This document shows positions 8,127-17,365 of a stretch of 64,000 nt of DNA, piece by piece. The position numbers and the translations under genes were made by a program. How positions within the stretch are numbered: the first letter of the stretch is position 1; every line of letters begins with the position of its first letter. Under the pieces are notes generated by a model, which had not been told where the DNA came from, searched no databases, and saw only the letters and a list, made by a program, of their open reading frames with translations. This DNA comes from Maridesulfovibrio salexigens DSM 2638 (GTDB lineage Bacteria > Desulfobacterota > Desulfovibrionia > Desulfovibrionales > Desulfovibrionaceae). The stretch is from the NCBI RefSeq assembly GCF_000023445.1, contig NC_012881.1, positions 1,927,501-1,991,500 on the forward strand, given 5' to 3'.

Positions 8127-9791
8127 ATGGAAATCAGCGGTGCTAAATTGGTTATTAAACTCTTGGAACAACAGGGGATTGAAATTGTTTGCGGTATCCC
8201 CGGTGGTTCCAACCTGCCCATCTACGATGCCTTAAGGGATAGCTCTATCAAGCATATCCTTGCCCGTCATGAGCAGGGGGCTGGGTTTATGGCTCAGGGT
8301 ATGGCTCGAACTACCGGAAAGGCTGCCGTATGTATGGGCACTTCCGGTCCCGGCGTAACCAATCTACTCACCGCCATTGCCGATGCAAGGCTTGACTCCA
8401 TTCCCGTGGTCGCAATTACCGGTCAGGTAACCAGTACTCTCATTGGGACGGATGCTTTCCAGGAGGTTGATACTTACGGCCTGACCATTCCTATTACCAA
8501 GCATAATTTTCTGGTTCAGTCCGCAGCCGATCTGCTGGAAATTATTCCCGAAGCTTTCAGGCTTGCTGAGTCCGGCAGACCCGGTCCTGTTGTTGTTGAT
8601 ATTCCTAAAGATGTTCAAAAAGAAATCATCGAGATTTCCGAAATTCCGAATGCTATTTTTCGGAAGCCGGAGAGAGCTGAAGGTGATGCAGAGTTGATCG
8701 AGAAAGCAGTAAGCATGATCAATAATGCCCGCAGGCCTATCATTTATGCCGGGGGTGGTGTTGTTGCTGCTGATGCTTCTGCCGATCTGCTTAAGTTTGC
8801 GCGCAGAAACTCCATTCCGGTTGTAACGACTCTTATGGGCCTTGGCGCATTTCCTCACGGAGATTCCAACTATCTGGGCATGCTCGGAATGCATGGTTCC
8901 CGTTCTACGAACATGGTTATGGAAGAAGCGGATTTGATTATTGCACTGGGCGTTCGTTTTGATGATAGGGCAGTTGGTAAAGCCTGCGAATTCTGCAAGC
9001 ATGCCGATATACTGCATATTGATATCGACCGCTCTGAAATTGGGAAAATCAAGTCTTCCAACCTTTCCATTGTTGGTGATGTTGGACATGTTCTGCACGA
9101 ACTGGTTGAAAAGGTTGAAGTTTCAATCAGGATCGGATGGAGTGCACGCATTGCGTCCATTCGGATGATGTACCCGGATATCCGTCCTGATGAGCAGGAT
9201 ACTTTCCACCCGCTCAACTTGATTCGGGTAATGGGCGAGACACTTCCCGATGATGCTATTATTACCACTGACGTAGGCCAGCACCAGATGTGGGTTGCGC
9301 AGGGGTATCCCTTCCGCAAGCCTCGGACTTTGCTGACTTCCGGCGGGCTCGGAACTATGGGCTTCGGTTTGCCTAATGCAATTGGTGCGGCTTTGGCTAA
9401 GCCGGACAAGAAGGTTGTCTGTGTTAGTGGTGACGGTTCTTTTCTTATGAACATTCAGGAGCTTGCCACCCTTGCTGAGCAGCGTTTGAACGTTAAGGTT
9501 CTGATCATGAACAACAATCGGTTGGGACTGGTTCGTCAGCAGCAGGAGTTGTTTTTTGAAGAGCGTTTCTTTGCTTCAACCTTTGAAAGCAATCCCGATT
9601 TTGCATCTATCGCCAGAGGGTTCGGGCTTCCTTCATTTGATCTCGGAGAGCAGGAAAATCCGGAATTGTTCCTGCGTAAGGTTCTGGGACAGGATGGACC
9701 GTGCGTAATCAATATCCCCATTAATTTTGAAAACAAGGTTCTCCCCATGGTTCCGCCTGAGTGCGCCAACAGGGAAATGATAGGAGGCTAG
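8127..9791 (+). CDS. ilvB: Acetolactate synthase large subunit
   Basis: This 554-residue thiamine-diphosphate enzyme condenses two pyruvates, or pyruvate and 2-oxobutyrate, in the first common step of valine, leucine and isoleucine synthesis. The N-terminal domain has CGIPGGSNLPIYDAL and RHEQGAGFMAQG with the cofactor-activating glutamate near residue 49. The C-terminal domain has the diphosphate/Mg site VSGDGSFLMNIQELATL with the following NNN near residue 463. I chose ATG 8127 because GAGGGT lies upstream and homology starts there; the longer open frame crosses the attenuator. ilvN follows after two bases. Confidence 0.95.
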   Translation: MEISGAKLVIKLLEQQGIEIVCGIPGGSNLPIYDALRDSSIKHILARHEQGAGFMAQGMARTTGKAAVCMGTSGPGVTNLLTAIADARLDSIPVVAITGQVTSTLIGTDAFQEVDTYGLTIPITKHNFLVQSAADLLEIIPEAFRLAESGRPGPVVVDIPKDVQKEIIEISEIPNAIFRKPERAEGDAELIEKAVSMINNARRPIIYAGGGVVAADASADLLKFARRNSIPVVTTLMGLGAFPHGDSNYLGMLGMHGSRSTNMVMEEADLIIALGVRFDDRAVGKACEFCKHADILHIDIDRSEIGKIKSSNLSIVGDVGHVLHELVEKVEVSIRIGWSARIASIRMMYPDIRPDEQDTFHPLNLIRVMGETLPDDAIITTDVGQHQMWVAQGYPFRKPRTLLTSGGLGTMGFGLPNAIGAALAKPDKKVVCVSGDGSFLMNIQELATLAEQRLNVKVLIMNNNRLGLVRQQQELFFEERFFASTFESNPDFASIARGFGLPSFDLGEQENPELFLRKVLGQDGPCVINIPINFENKVLPMVPPECANREMIGG

Positions 9792-9793
9792 TC

Positions 9794-10066
9794 ATGTGTA
9801 AGCATAATTTTGTTATTGATCTGTTGGTACGCAACCATGCGGGGGTAATGAGTCAGATTACCGGTCTTTTTTCCCGTAGAAACTTTAACCTTGAGGGAAT
9901 TATCTGTGGCCCTGTTGGAGATGGCGGACAGAGCCGGATGATTCTTACCGTTGCCGATGACAGCAAGCTTGAACAGATCATGCTGCAACTTGAAAAATTA
10001 TACGATGTGCTAAAAGTGGAGCAGGTTGAGGGGCATCCGCTCACTGAGGTTTTGAGTCAGCTTTAA
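9794..10066 (+). CDS. ilvN: Acetolactate synthase small (regulatory) subunit
   Basis: This 90-residue protein is essentially a single ACT domain: LLVRNHAGVMSQITGLFSRRNFNLEGI carries the conserved glycine and asparagine that bind valine in IlvN/IlvH. It is close in length to the short IlvN type and lacks the C-terminal extension of IlvH. It activates the large subunit and confers feedback inhibition. ATG 9794 is set by GGAGG at 9783-9787; ilvB stops at 9791, so the two are tightly coupled. Confidence 0.93.
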   Translation: MCKHNFVIDLLVRNHAGVMSQITGLFSRRNFNLEGIICGPVGDGGQSRMILTVADDSKLEQIMLQLEKLYDVLKVEQVEGHPLTEVLSQL

Positions 10067-10071
10067 AAAAC

Positions 10072-10103
10072 AAATAAGGCCGGAGGTTATCCGGCCTTAT
10101 TTA
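10072..10103. terminator. Bidirectional terminator between ilvN and the convergent gene
   Basis: AATAAGGCCGG (10073-10083) pairs with CCGGCCTTATT (10091-10101), with A-rich and T-rich flanks on both sides. It can end ilvN transcription rightward and the convergent substrate-binding gene leftward. Confidence 0.85.
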
Positions 10104-11017
10104 TTCGTCATAAGAAAACTTTTGCTGTTTAGTATTTTCCAATCTTTAGTGGCTTTGCAGTAGAACCCGCCTTGGGTAAGCAGCTTTTTTATTAACCCGT
10201 TTTGGCGCATTTGTTTTATGCCCATTTGTAGAGCCTCGAATATCTTTTCACCATCAGGATGCTGTTTTGAAACAATAAAATGCCTGCTTTCAGTTAATGA
10301 AAATTTAATTCCCTCAACTGGGACAAGGGTTATCCCGTTTCGGGTTACGCTCAGGTCTTTTGAGTTGTGAAATCCCAGAGGAATCCAGTCAGCACGTCCA
10401 GCCTTGATCATTCTGAACAGGCAATCCATGGTGGGGCCTTTTTCAATTTCTTTTATTCCTAAATCCTTTAAGGTCTGACATTCATTTGACCAATGAATTC
10501 CAATTAAGGGTTTTCCTGCCTTTTTTAAGTCTTCAACCGTACGGACATTCAGGACTTTGTGATTGCCGGGAAGACAGAATATCCCTTTTTCAAATTCACC
10601 GTCTTTGATAACCGGGTCACTGACATATATTTTGTCTTTATATTTAAGGTGTTCAATAGAACTGAGGTTGAATAAATGTGAGCTGACAATTGCATTTCCT
10701 TTGATGAGTTCATCCTCTTCACGCCTTACATTGGGCGTTTGTATAAAATTCAGTTGCGCATTAACGCCACCTAGTTTGAGGGCATTTTTCAAGATCATCA
10801 GACTGGCAATACATCTGGTCTTTATTTCCGGCGGAAGCTGTCTTTCTGAAAGTGGAACTGATTTGGCTGAGTCGGGAAGGTTGTCGTATTTTTCAACTGC
10901 GTTTTTGGTTGTAGCAACTGCAACTAGCATTTTCCCCTTAGCTAATGCAGGGAAAGAGTAGACAACAGCCAGAAGGAAAGCTGTGCTAAATATGAGAGTT
11001 GCGTGATTCCTGCTCAT
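10097..11017 (-). CDS. Solitary periplasmic substrate-binding protein-like
   Basis: This 306-residue protein has a signal peptide (hydrophobic run, cleavage likely after PALA near residue 26). The rest resembles family-3 type binding-protein domains used by ABC importers and sensor proteins: ILKNALKLGGVNAQLNF, VEDLKKAGKPLIGIHWSN and the C-terminal LQMGIKQMRQNGLIKKLL. No permease or ATPase gene is adjacent, so it may be an orphan receptor or pair with distant components. The ligand is unknown. Its 3' end shares the terminator with ilvN. Confidence 0.65.
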   Translation of the reverse strand: MSRNHATLIFSTAFLLAVVYSFPALAKGKMLVAVATTKNAVEKYDNLPDSAKSVPLSERQLPPEIKTRCIASLMILKNALKLGGVNAQLNFIQTPNVRREEDELIKGNAIVSSHLFNLSSIEHLKYKDKIYVSDPVIKDGEFEKGIFCLPGNHKVLNVRTVEDLKKAGKPLIGIHWSNECQTLKDLGIKEIEKGPTMDCLFRMIKAGRADWIPLGFHNSKDLSVTRNGITLVPVEGIKFSLTESRHFIVSKQHPDGEKIFEALQMGIKQMRQNGLIKKLLTQGGFYCKATKDWKILNSKSFLMTNK

Positions 11018-11226
11018 TTGCCTGAAACCATTTTATTTTGTTAGTGCTGTTTGGTTAATGTTTGAATAATTTAATTAGTTTTGGTTTTGCACTAATGTCT
11101 GATGATAATCAAGTGTAAAATGTATATGGCTTGTGGGTTTTATTGTTTTGTTTTGTTATTACAGTGTGTAACATGTTAATATTTATTATGTCGATTTTGA
11201 TACAATATGCATTGGAAGGACTTCAG

Positions 11227-12657
11227 TTATTCCATGTTCCAGTCCTTAAATGTAGGCGGAGTTGTGACGCATGCAAAGAGTTGTTTCCATTCACAGACGG
11301 CTGTCAGCTCAACTCCGCGTTGAATTATCGAAACAGGTTTGTCTGAAGACACAACGATAACGATTAGGTTATCGTGCTCGGCAGTGAATCGTAGTGCGGA
11401 GTTAAAACGTGCTCCTCTGGCCCTGTTTTCTCCTGATACGGCTTTACCGTCCAAAAGGCATGCGAAACCGTGCAGCTTTAAGTCCTTACAGATATGAACC
11501 GCTCCATCCAGTCTGGTCAATGACCGGGCAAGACCTCGTATTTCAGGTTCTCGCAGATTTAGTGGGGCTTCTATCGTCTGTCCGGCGATGGTTACCGGAT
11601 CATCATTAAAGTCGATAACCAGCGTGCAGCCGTGGCTGCGATGGTTTGCAGTGGTAATCATCTGGGTGACCAGTTGGAAAAGGCTGTGACGCGTATCCGC
11701 ACTGAGGTCCTGCTCCAGAAGGAATTCTTCTAGATGAACAAGGTTAGGCTTATAGTTAGTGGAAGAAAATTTAGCGTCAGCAAAACTGCATATTGTCTCA
11801 GTTCCTAGATAGACCATTCCCCAATCGCCCTTGAATTGCACGGAAATGGAATTGTTCGTTGGCGGAATTGCTGCAATTCCGACTATACATTTTCCGTCAG
11901 AAACCAGTTTACGGCTGGAGCTTTCCACGGACTGTAGTAATTTGCGGACATGCTTATGGTTTTTAAGGGAAGGCCTTTCATTTTCCGGGAATTTGGCCAT
12001 GTATTTGATTGAATCAAGTTCCGAAGGTTCAATGAAGATCAGCTCCCCGCGTGCCCATGCACCTTCCTCGCGGGTTTTGGAAATGCCCAGAACTGAATCC
12101 AGAATCGGGTAAACTCGCAGCTGTGTGTCCCAGCCCATAATACGGTTACGCTGGTCTACAATGTAATCGCGCACAGCATGAGTGGAATATTCACGCAAAA
12201 GGTGACCTGAACTGTCTATGCGCAGAATGTTTTGGGTGGCAAAATCCTGCGAAAGCAGCAGGGCCGCATATTCCATCCAGCTCTCAGTGGGGCCGATAGA
12301 ACACATATCCGGATGCTGCTCTGTAAACCAGCATTGGTAAAAGATACTGCTGGAACGGGCGCTGCATGTGATTAACCCTGCAAGAGCAAGGTCTTTGGTG
12401 CGGACAACTTCTATGAGTTTTGTGTTGTCATCATGGTTGCCGCCTTTGCGCCAGTCTTCGGAGTCGAGGTAATACTCCTTGAGTTTTGGCTGGTGTTCCC
12501 TGAGTAGGTCCTGCGGATCATAGATACGCAAAGGATCATCAGGTGTCACCGCATAAATAAGTGCTGTACGGCTATTGGATGAAAAGTGGGAAAGTCCGTC
12601 CCGCAGTCCGTCCATAATGTGAAAGATACACAGGTTGGCAAATGATTCTGAGCTCAT
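11227..12657 (-). CDS. DisA_N/DAC-domain protein with degenerate active-site motif
   Basis: This 476-residue cytoplasmic protein has a C-terminal region matching the diadenylate cyclase (DAC) fold. LDGAVHI (D about residue 383) corresponds to the metal/substrate DGA motif, and RGARFNSAL (about 413-421) lines up with GTRHRAAL of canonical enzymes, followed by LIVIVVSSDKPVSII in the place of ALVVSEERGTMSA. The usual R-H-R triad is reduced to R-F-N. The N-terminal 370 residues are not recognised; large N-terminal sensor-like domains are known in non-DisA, non-CdaA DAC families. It may make a cyclic dinucleotide, bind one, or be inactive. The canonical CdaA is at 44335-45081. Confidence 0.65.
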   Translation of the reverse strand: MSSESFANLCIFHIMDGLRDGLSHFSSNSRTALIYAVTPDDPLRIYDPQDLLREHQPKLKEYYLDSEDWRKGGNHDDNTKLIEVVRTKDLALAGLITCSARSSSIFYQCWFTEQHPDMCSIGPTESWMEYAALLLSQDFATQNILRIDSSGHLLREYSTHAVRDYIVDQRNRIMGWDTQLRVYPILDSVLGISKTREEGAWARGELIFIEPSELDSIKYMAKFPENERPSLKNHKHVRKLLQSVESSSRKLVSDGKCIVGIAAIPPTNNSISVQFKGDWGMVYLGTETICSFADAKFSSTNYKPNLVHLEEFLLEQDLSADTRHSLFQLVTQMITTANHRSHGCTLVIDFNDDPVTIAGQTIEAPLNLREPEIRGLARSLTRLDGAVHICKDLKLHGFACLLDGKAVSGENRARGARFNSALRFTAEHDNLIVIVVSSDKPVSIIQRGVELTAVCEWKQLFACVTTPPTFKDWNME

Positions 12658-12726
12658 AGAGTAATCCGCTGTTGAAGTTCAGGTTAGGCATATCTTATAT
12701 TAATTGCCTCCCGTTTCCAACAGGAA

Positions 12727-14643
12727 TTACTTCGTTTTTTTCTTCTTGGAGAACCTTTTGCCGTTGTCTTTACGGTTAAATTTTTTCCCTTCTCCGGAAG
12801 CATTTAGCCCATCATGGCGTTTGGTATTTTTCTTCCCCTTTTTATGTCTGGGGCTGGACTCCTGCGGTCTATCTGAGGACGGTTTTCTTTTACCCTGCTT
12901 ACCTGCGCGCGGGTCCCGGCCCGGATCGGGAATGAGGATGCGGTGCTGCTTCAGACGCTGTGCATCTGTCTTTGCTACGTAAATTTTATTGCCCGCAGGG
13001 TCGGTTTCGCAATAGAACATGGCGGTGGCAACAGTGCCCGGAGTCGGGATGAAGCATTGCACCTGACGAGGCTTCCAACCGCGCGCGGCCAGCCATGAAG
13101 CCAGATGGCGCATGTCATTATCCGTACAGCCGGGAAAGGCGCTCATCAGGTAAGGGATTACGTATTGTTCTTTGCCAGCTTTTTTTGATTCTACGGCGAA
13201 CATTTCCAGAAAGCTTTCAAAGATGGGCAGGTCCGGTTTGCGCATATGCTTGAGCACGGAAGGCGCAATGTGTTCCGGGGCAACTTTCAACTGACCGCCG
13301 ACAAATTCCTTGAAAATATCCTTTAGGCTGGTCTTGTCCTTTTGACCCAAGTCGTAGCGTACACCGCTGGCAACACGCACATGTTTGATGCCGTCCATTT
13401 TCTGCGCATCACGTAATAGTTTCAGGTTTGCCTTCTGGTCATATTTGAAGTTGGGGCAGACCTTGGGAACGAGACAGCTTTTGCGTTTGCATTTACCTCG
13501 TTCAAGTGTGCAGTTCGCATTCCACATGTTGGCGCTGGGGCCGCCGATATCGGAAACGGAACCACGAAAATCAGGATGTTCCTGCATGCGCTTAAGCTCA
13601 TTCATGATCGACTTTCTGCTTCGGGAACGGATATGCCGACCCTGATGCATGGCGATTGAGCAGAAGGAGCAGCCACCGCCGCAACCTCGGTGGGAGGTTA
13701 TGCTGAATTCAATCATGTCCGCAGCCGGAATTCGGCCTTTATCTTTATAGATAGGGTGGGGCAATCGGGCGTAAGGCAGGCTATACAGCCAGTCCAGCTC
13801 CTCAGTGGAAAGATATTGTGAAGGCGGTGTAAGGACAACGTGGCGTTTATCAACCGGCTGAATAGCCCATGAATCACCGAAATGCACCTGCTCTTCAAGG
13901 GCGAGGGTGGCGGTCATCAGCTGATTGGCTTCTTCAACTATCTCTTGATGCGAGGGAAGTTCGATCAATTCTGCTTCGGAGTCTACATCTTCGGGGTTGC
14001 CCATGAAGGCAGTACCGGCAATGCCTTTCAGGTCCGCAGCAGAAGGCTCTTCCGCTTTGGATAGACGAATAGCTGCATCAAGCATGGCCCGTTCACCCAT
14101 TCCGTAGACCAGCAGATCAGCTTTGCTATCCATAAGGACAGGTTTGCGGATTTTATCGGTCCAGAAATCATAATGAGAAATTCTCCTGAGGGAAGCCTCA
14201 ATTCCTCCGATGATTACCGGGAGCCCCTTGAAGGCTTTTTTGATCAGGTTTGTATATATGATACATGCACGGTTGGGGCGTGCTCCGGCTTTGCCGCCGG
14301 GGGTGTAAGCATCATCGCTTCTTTTTTTGCGGAAAGAAGTATAGTGGGCGACCATGGAGTCCAGTGCACCGGCAGATACTCCTGCATAGAGACGCGGGCG
14401 TCCCAGTTCTTCCAGTGCCTTGGGATTGTTCCAATCCGGTTGGCAGACTATGGCTACTTTGAAACCGTGTGCGGAAAGAACTCTTCCCAGCAGCGGGATG
14501 CCGAAGCTTGGGTGATCGATATAGCTGTCACCGGATACAAGAATAATGTCCGGTCTATCCCATCCCAGCTTGTCCATTTCCTTTTTGGTCATGGGCAGGA
14601 ATTCAGGCTGGGGCTGCTTTTTTGCGATAATGCTTTTTGTCAT
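12727..14643 (-). CDS. ygiQ: YgiQ family radical SAM protein
   Basis: This 638-residue protein belongs to the YgiQ/UPF0313 group. Its N-terminus (LPMTKKEMDKLGWDRPDIILVSGDSYIDHPSFG) is the family signature, split here by small changes. The radical-SAM cysteine triad is RGCGGGCSFCSIAM near residues 320-330, which binds the 4Fe-4S cluster that cleaves SAM. A lysine/arginine-rich tail (last ~80 residues) resembles an RNA- or nucleic-acid-binding extension. The reaction is not established for the family. It stands alone on the minus strand between the DAC-domain gene and thiDN. Confidence 0.9.
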   Translation of the reverse strand: MTKSIIAKKQPQPEFLPMTKKEMDKLGWDRPDIILVSGDSYIDHPSFGIPLLGRVLSAHGFKVAIVCQPDWNNPKALEELGRPRLYAGVSAGALDSMVAHYTSFRKKRSDDAYTPGGKAGARPNRACIIYTNLIKKAFKGLPVIIGGIEASLRRISHYDFWTDKIRKPVLMDSKADLLVYGMGERAMLDAAIRLSKAEEPSAADLKGIAGTAFMGNPEDVDSEAELIELPSHQEIVEEANQLMTATLALEEQVHFGDSWAIQPVDKRHVVLTPPSQYLSTEELDWLYSLPYARLPHPIYKDKGRIPAADMIEFSITSHRGCGGGCSFCSIAMHQGRHIRSRSRKSIMNELKRMQEHPDFRGSVSDIGGPSANMWNANCTLERGKCKRKSCLVPKVCPNFKYDQKANLKLLRDAQKMDGIKHVRVASGVRYDLGQKDKTSLKDIFKEFVGGQLKVAPEHIAPSVLKHMRKPDLPIFESFLEMFAVESKKAGKEQYVIPYLMSAFPGCTDNDMRHLASWLAARGWKPRQVQCFIPTPGTVATAMFYCETDPAGNKIYVAKTDAQRLKQHRILIPDPGRDPRAGKQGKRKPSSDRPQESSPRHKKGKKNTKRHDGLNASGEGKKFNRKDNGKRFSKKKKTK

Positions 14644-14806
14644 GGGGCATACATATAGCCGAACCCTGAAGCTGGCAAGGAACTTAATGCGTTATTTAAA
14701 GAGTAGGTTGATGTTTATATCTGCCAAGATAGCATAAGTTGACCGGAAGGTGGTCGGTGGGTAAAATCCCCAAATCAAAATTATAAAAATTGCCCAAGGA
14801 GGCATA

Positions 14807-16168
14807 ATGAAACCGCTTCCATGCGTTTTGACTATTGCAGGTTCTGACTCCGGCGGGGGGGCCGGGATTCAGGCCGACCTTAAAGCTATTTCCATGGCCG
14901 GATGTTACGGTGCCAGCGCTATTACCGCGCTTACCGCCCAGAATACAACCGGGGTAACCGGAATTGAAGCTGTCTCTCCTGAGTTTGTAGCCCTCCAGAT
15001 CGAAACGGTTTGCAGTGATATAAAAGTAAGTGCCGCTAAAACCGGAATGCTTTTTTCCGCTCCCATTATCAGGGCTGTTGGCGAAAGTTTGAAAGATAAA
15101 GACTTCCCGCTGGTTATCGATCCGGTATGCGTTGCAACCAGTGGAGCCAAGTTGCTGAAAGATGATGCAGTTGAGGCTATGAAGGAGATTTTTCCGCTGG
15201 CAGAGCTGCTCACTCCCAATGTGCCTGAAGCTGAACTTTTCACAGGGATGGAAATCAAGAGCCGTGAAGATGTGTTCAAGGCGATTGAAATTCTGCTGGA
15301 GATGGGACCGAAGGCCGTGCTTGTAAAGGGGGGGCATTTTGATTCCGTTGCAGCAACTGACTGGCTCGGTATTAAAGGGCAGCAGCCGATCCCTCTGATG
15401 CAGCAAAGGGTAAAGACCAAGAATAGCCACGGTACCGGATGTACGCTTTCCGCCACCATCGCTTCCGGTTTGGCAAAAGGTTATGATATGGTAACAGCCG
15501 TACGCAAGGCTCAGGAATATCTCAACCTTGCTTTGCGGGCCGGATTTGATCTCGGTGAGGGAAGCGGGCCGCCGAACCATCTTGCTCCCATGTTGATTGA
15601 AGAGATGAAGCAAGGGATTCTGTCTGATCTGCATGAATTCGGTTTACGCCTTGAATGTATGCAGGGCTTAAATGAATTAATCCCTGAGGTTCGCATGAAT
15701 GTGTCTGCAGCCCTGCCGCATGCCGGGGATATCAACGATGTTGCTGCATTTAGCGGAAGAATTTCATGTACCCGCAAGGGCGAGGTAATGGTTTGCGGAC
15801 ATCCCGAATTCGGTGCCTCCAGCCATATTGCCAAAGTTCTGCTTTGTGCCCGTAAGTCGAACCCTCAAGTGAATTGTGCCGCCGGATTAAGACTAAATGA
15901 ACGGATAATGGCCTCTGTTGCCGAGTGCGGATTTGTCGAAGCATGGTTTGACCGTGCAGACGAACCCGGAGAAATCCCCGGAACCGAAGAGAACACCCTT
16001 GAGTGGGGGACCTGCAAAGCCATGTCCGAACATCCCGAGCCGGAGATGATTGATGTGGTCTGCGATTCAGGCGCAAAGGGCGTTGAGCCGTGTCTGCGTC
16101 TTTTAGCAAAGGATTTTGAAGACATGGAAGCAAAGCTCAAAAAGCTGCTTGCGGCCATGTCCGGTTAA
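14807..16168 (+). CDS. thiDN: Bifunctional ThiD-ThiN: HMP(-P) kinase / thiamine-phosphate synthase
   Basis: Residues 1 to about 265 are a ThiD kinase (LTIAGSDSGGGAGIQADLKA at the N-terminus; KNSHGTGCTLSATIA with the GTGC anion hole near residue 212), which phosphorylates hydroxymethylpyrimidine and its phosphate. Residues about 275-450 match the ThiN domain (MQGLNELIPEVRMNVSAALP, then INDVAAFSGRI), an alternative to ThiE for joining HMP-PP with thiazole phosphate. The fusion is known from archaea and some bacteria. Start set by AAGGAGG seven bases upstream. No TPP riboswitch was found in the 163-base leader. Confidence 0.9.
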   Translation: MKPLPCVLTIAGSDSGGGAGIQADLKAISMAGCYGASAITALTAQNTTGVTGIEAVSPEFVALQIETVCSDIKVSAAKTGMLFSAPIIRAVGESLKDKDFPLVIDPVCVATSGAKLLKDDAVEAMKEIFPLAELLTPNVPEAELFTGMEIKSREDVFKAIEILLEMGPKAVLVKGGHFDSVAATDWLGIKGQQPIPLMQQRVKTKNSHGTGCTLSATIASGLAKGYDMVTAVRKAQEYLNLALRAGFDLGEGSGPPNHLAPMLIEEMKQGILSDLHEFGLRLECMQGLNELIPEVRMNVSAALPHAGDINDVAAFSGRISCTRKGEVMVCGHPEFGASSHIAKVLLCARKSNPQVNCAAGLRLNERIMASVAECGFVEAWFDRADEPGEIPGTEENTLEWGTCKAMSEHPEPEMIDVVCDSGAKGVEPCLRLLAKDFEDMEAKLKKLLAAMSG

Positions 16169-16207
16169 TAGAAGTTGCCGTTTCTATAGAATTATTTTCG
16201 ATTTTTG

Positions 16208-16236
16208 TTGACAAGTGATTGCCCTGCTTATATTAA
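16208..16236 (+). promoter_or_regulatory. Sigma-70 promoter of tRNA-Leu
   Basis: A perfect -35 TTGACA (16208-16213), a 17-base spacer and -10 TATTAA (16231-16236) lie 82 bases before the mature tRNA. This is the clearest vegetative promoter in the window and suits a stable-RNA gene. Confidence 0.7.
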
Positions 16237-16318
16237 CGCAACGGCTGCACGGGACAGCGAGCTTTCATTTTTAAGCAATGTGAGCCGTTGTTCATTAAAA
16301 AGCCCATAATATTTGGTT

Positions 16319-16402
16319 GCGAGAGTGGCGGAATTGGTAGACGCACTAGATTTAGGATCTAGCGGCCTAGCCGTGAGAGTTCGAGTCTCTCCTTTCGCAC
16401 CA
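16319..16402 (+). tRNA. tRNA-Leu (anticodon UAG)
   Basis: The acceptor stem GCGAGAG (16319-16325) pairs with CTTTCGC (16392-16398), including one G-T, and is followed by A-CCA, so the CCA end is encoded. The anticodon arm is CTAGA-TTTAGGA-TCTAG with anticodon TAG, which reads CTA and CTG-family leucine codons. The D-loop has AATTGGTAGACGCA and the T-arm GAGAGTTCGAGTCTCTC. A short variable arm (GGCCTAGCC) is typical of leucine tRNAs. Confidence 0.97.
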
Positions 16403-16413
16403 TTGCAAATATA

Positions 16414-16464
16414 AACACCCCCTTACAACATCATCCGCATAGATGTTTTAAGGGGGTGTTTTTG
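16414..16464 (+). terminator. Terminator after tRNA-Leu
   Basis: AACACCCCCTTA (16414-16425) pairs with TAAGGGGGTGTT (16449-16460), with an inner AACATC/GATGTT stem, then TTTTG. It is a strong rho-independent terminator 11 bases after the CCA end. Confidence 0.85.
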
Positions 16465-16488
16465 TGTGTGGGATTGAAAGGGAATGGG

Positions 16489-17136
16489 TTAATATATTTT
16501 TTTTATTATATTGATTGTGACTAAGCTGCATAATGTTAATAGTATAGCATTGATAGCAGTATATCTGATCACAGTGTTTGGTGCAAATTTGATAAGGAAT
16601 CCTGCAGGAACGAATAGTATAGTTGCCGGTATAAAAAGGATGTCTTTTAATAGAAATTTAGCAGTGTTAGTATGAGTAAGTATGTCGCTAGGAAATATTG
16701 TAAATATCATATAAATTAATATAGTTACGAGCAGAGTAATTGCCACTTTATTGTGATTTTTAAAGTTTAGTGCTGGCTTTTTTGTTTTGAATTTGTCTAT
16801 TATTACTTTAATTAATTCAACTTTGGCAATGCATAGAACAGAAGCTGCTAGTGAATATATGGTTAAAGCTGTTGTGAGTTTGATACTTTCATATTTTAGT
16901 TTGTCGGGCTTTGGTGTGATTTCAAATAAATTTTTGCTTATAGTGCTAAATTTTTCAAAGTTGTATTCTAAAAATATCTCTAGCAATAAAGAGTTAGCAT
17001 AGAATACTGCGGAAGTTACAACAATAAAAGCAATAAGGTCTTTTTCGCTATATTGGTAATGCTTAACATCTAGTTCTCCCGTATGTTGACGTTGTTCGAT
17101 TTCTTTTGATTTTTTAGTCTTTTTATTGCGTCCCAT
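16489..17136 (-). CDS. Hypothetical AT-rich multi-pass membrane protein
   Basis: This 215-residue protein is not recognised. It has a charged, lysine-rich cytoplasmic N-terminus (GRNKKTKKSKEIEQRQ) and about five hydrophobic segments (around residues 33-53, 87-107, 130-147, 160-178 and 190-210). The gene is visibly richer in A/T than its neighbours and uses many AAA, ATA and TTA codons, which suggests recent acquisition or weak constraint. AAAGGA six bases before the ATG supports the start. It is convergent with tRNA-Leu and separated from it by the terminator. Confidence 0.6.
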   Translation of the reverse strand: MGRNKKTKKSKEIEQRQHTGELDVKHYQYSEKDLIAFIVVTSAVFYANSLLLEIFLEYNFEKFSTISKNLFEITPKPDKLKYESIKLTTALTIYSLAASVLCIAKVELIKVIIDKFKTKKPALNFKNHNKVAITLLVTILIYMIFTIFPSDILTHTNTAKFLLKDILFIPATILFVPAGFLIKFAPNTVIRYTAINAILLTLCSLVTINIIKKIY

Positions 17137-17365
17137 CTTAAGTCCTTTTTTTAGTATTCACACAAGCCTCCGAACCATGACACCCGGAGCAATTAAACTA
17201 ATCTCATTGGGAATTTGCTGAATATTAAATTGTGGCGACAACTTACTCTATACTCTAACTACCAATAATTATTTAACATGGGTTACTTTTTGTAAAGTGT
17301 GAGTCTGCTCTTGAGCTAATTTTCAATCCTTGCATTTCCTTTCACCTAATGTATCCATACCCCCC

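Noticed and set aside
14644-14806. TPP riboswitch before thiDN
   Set aside because: Neither CTGAGA nor the conserved helix elements could be found in the leader.
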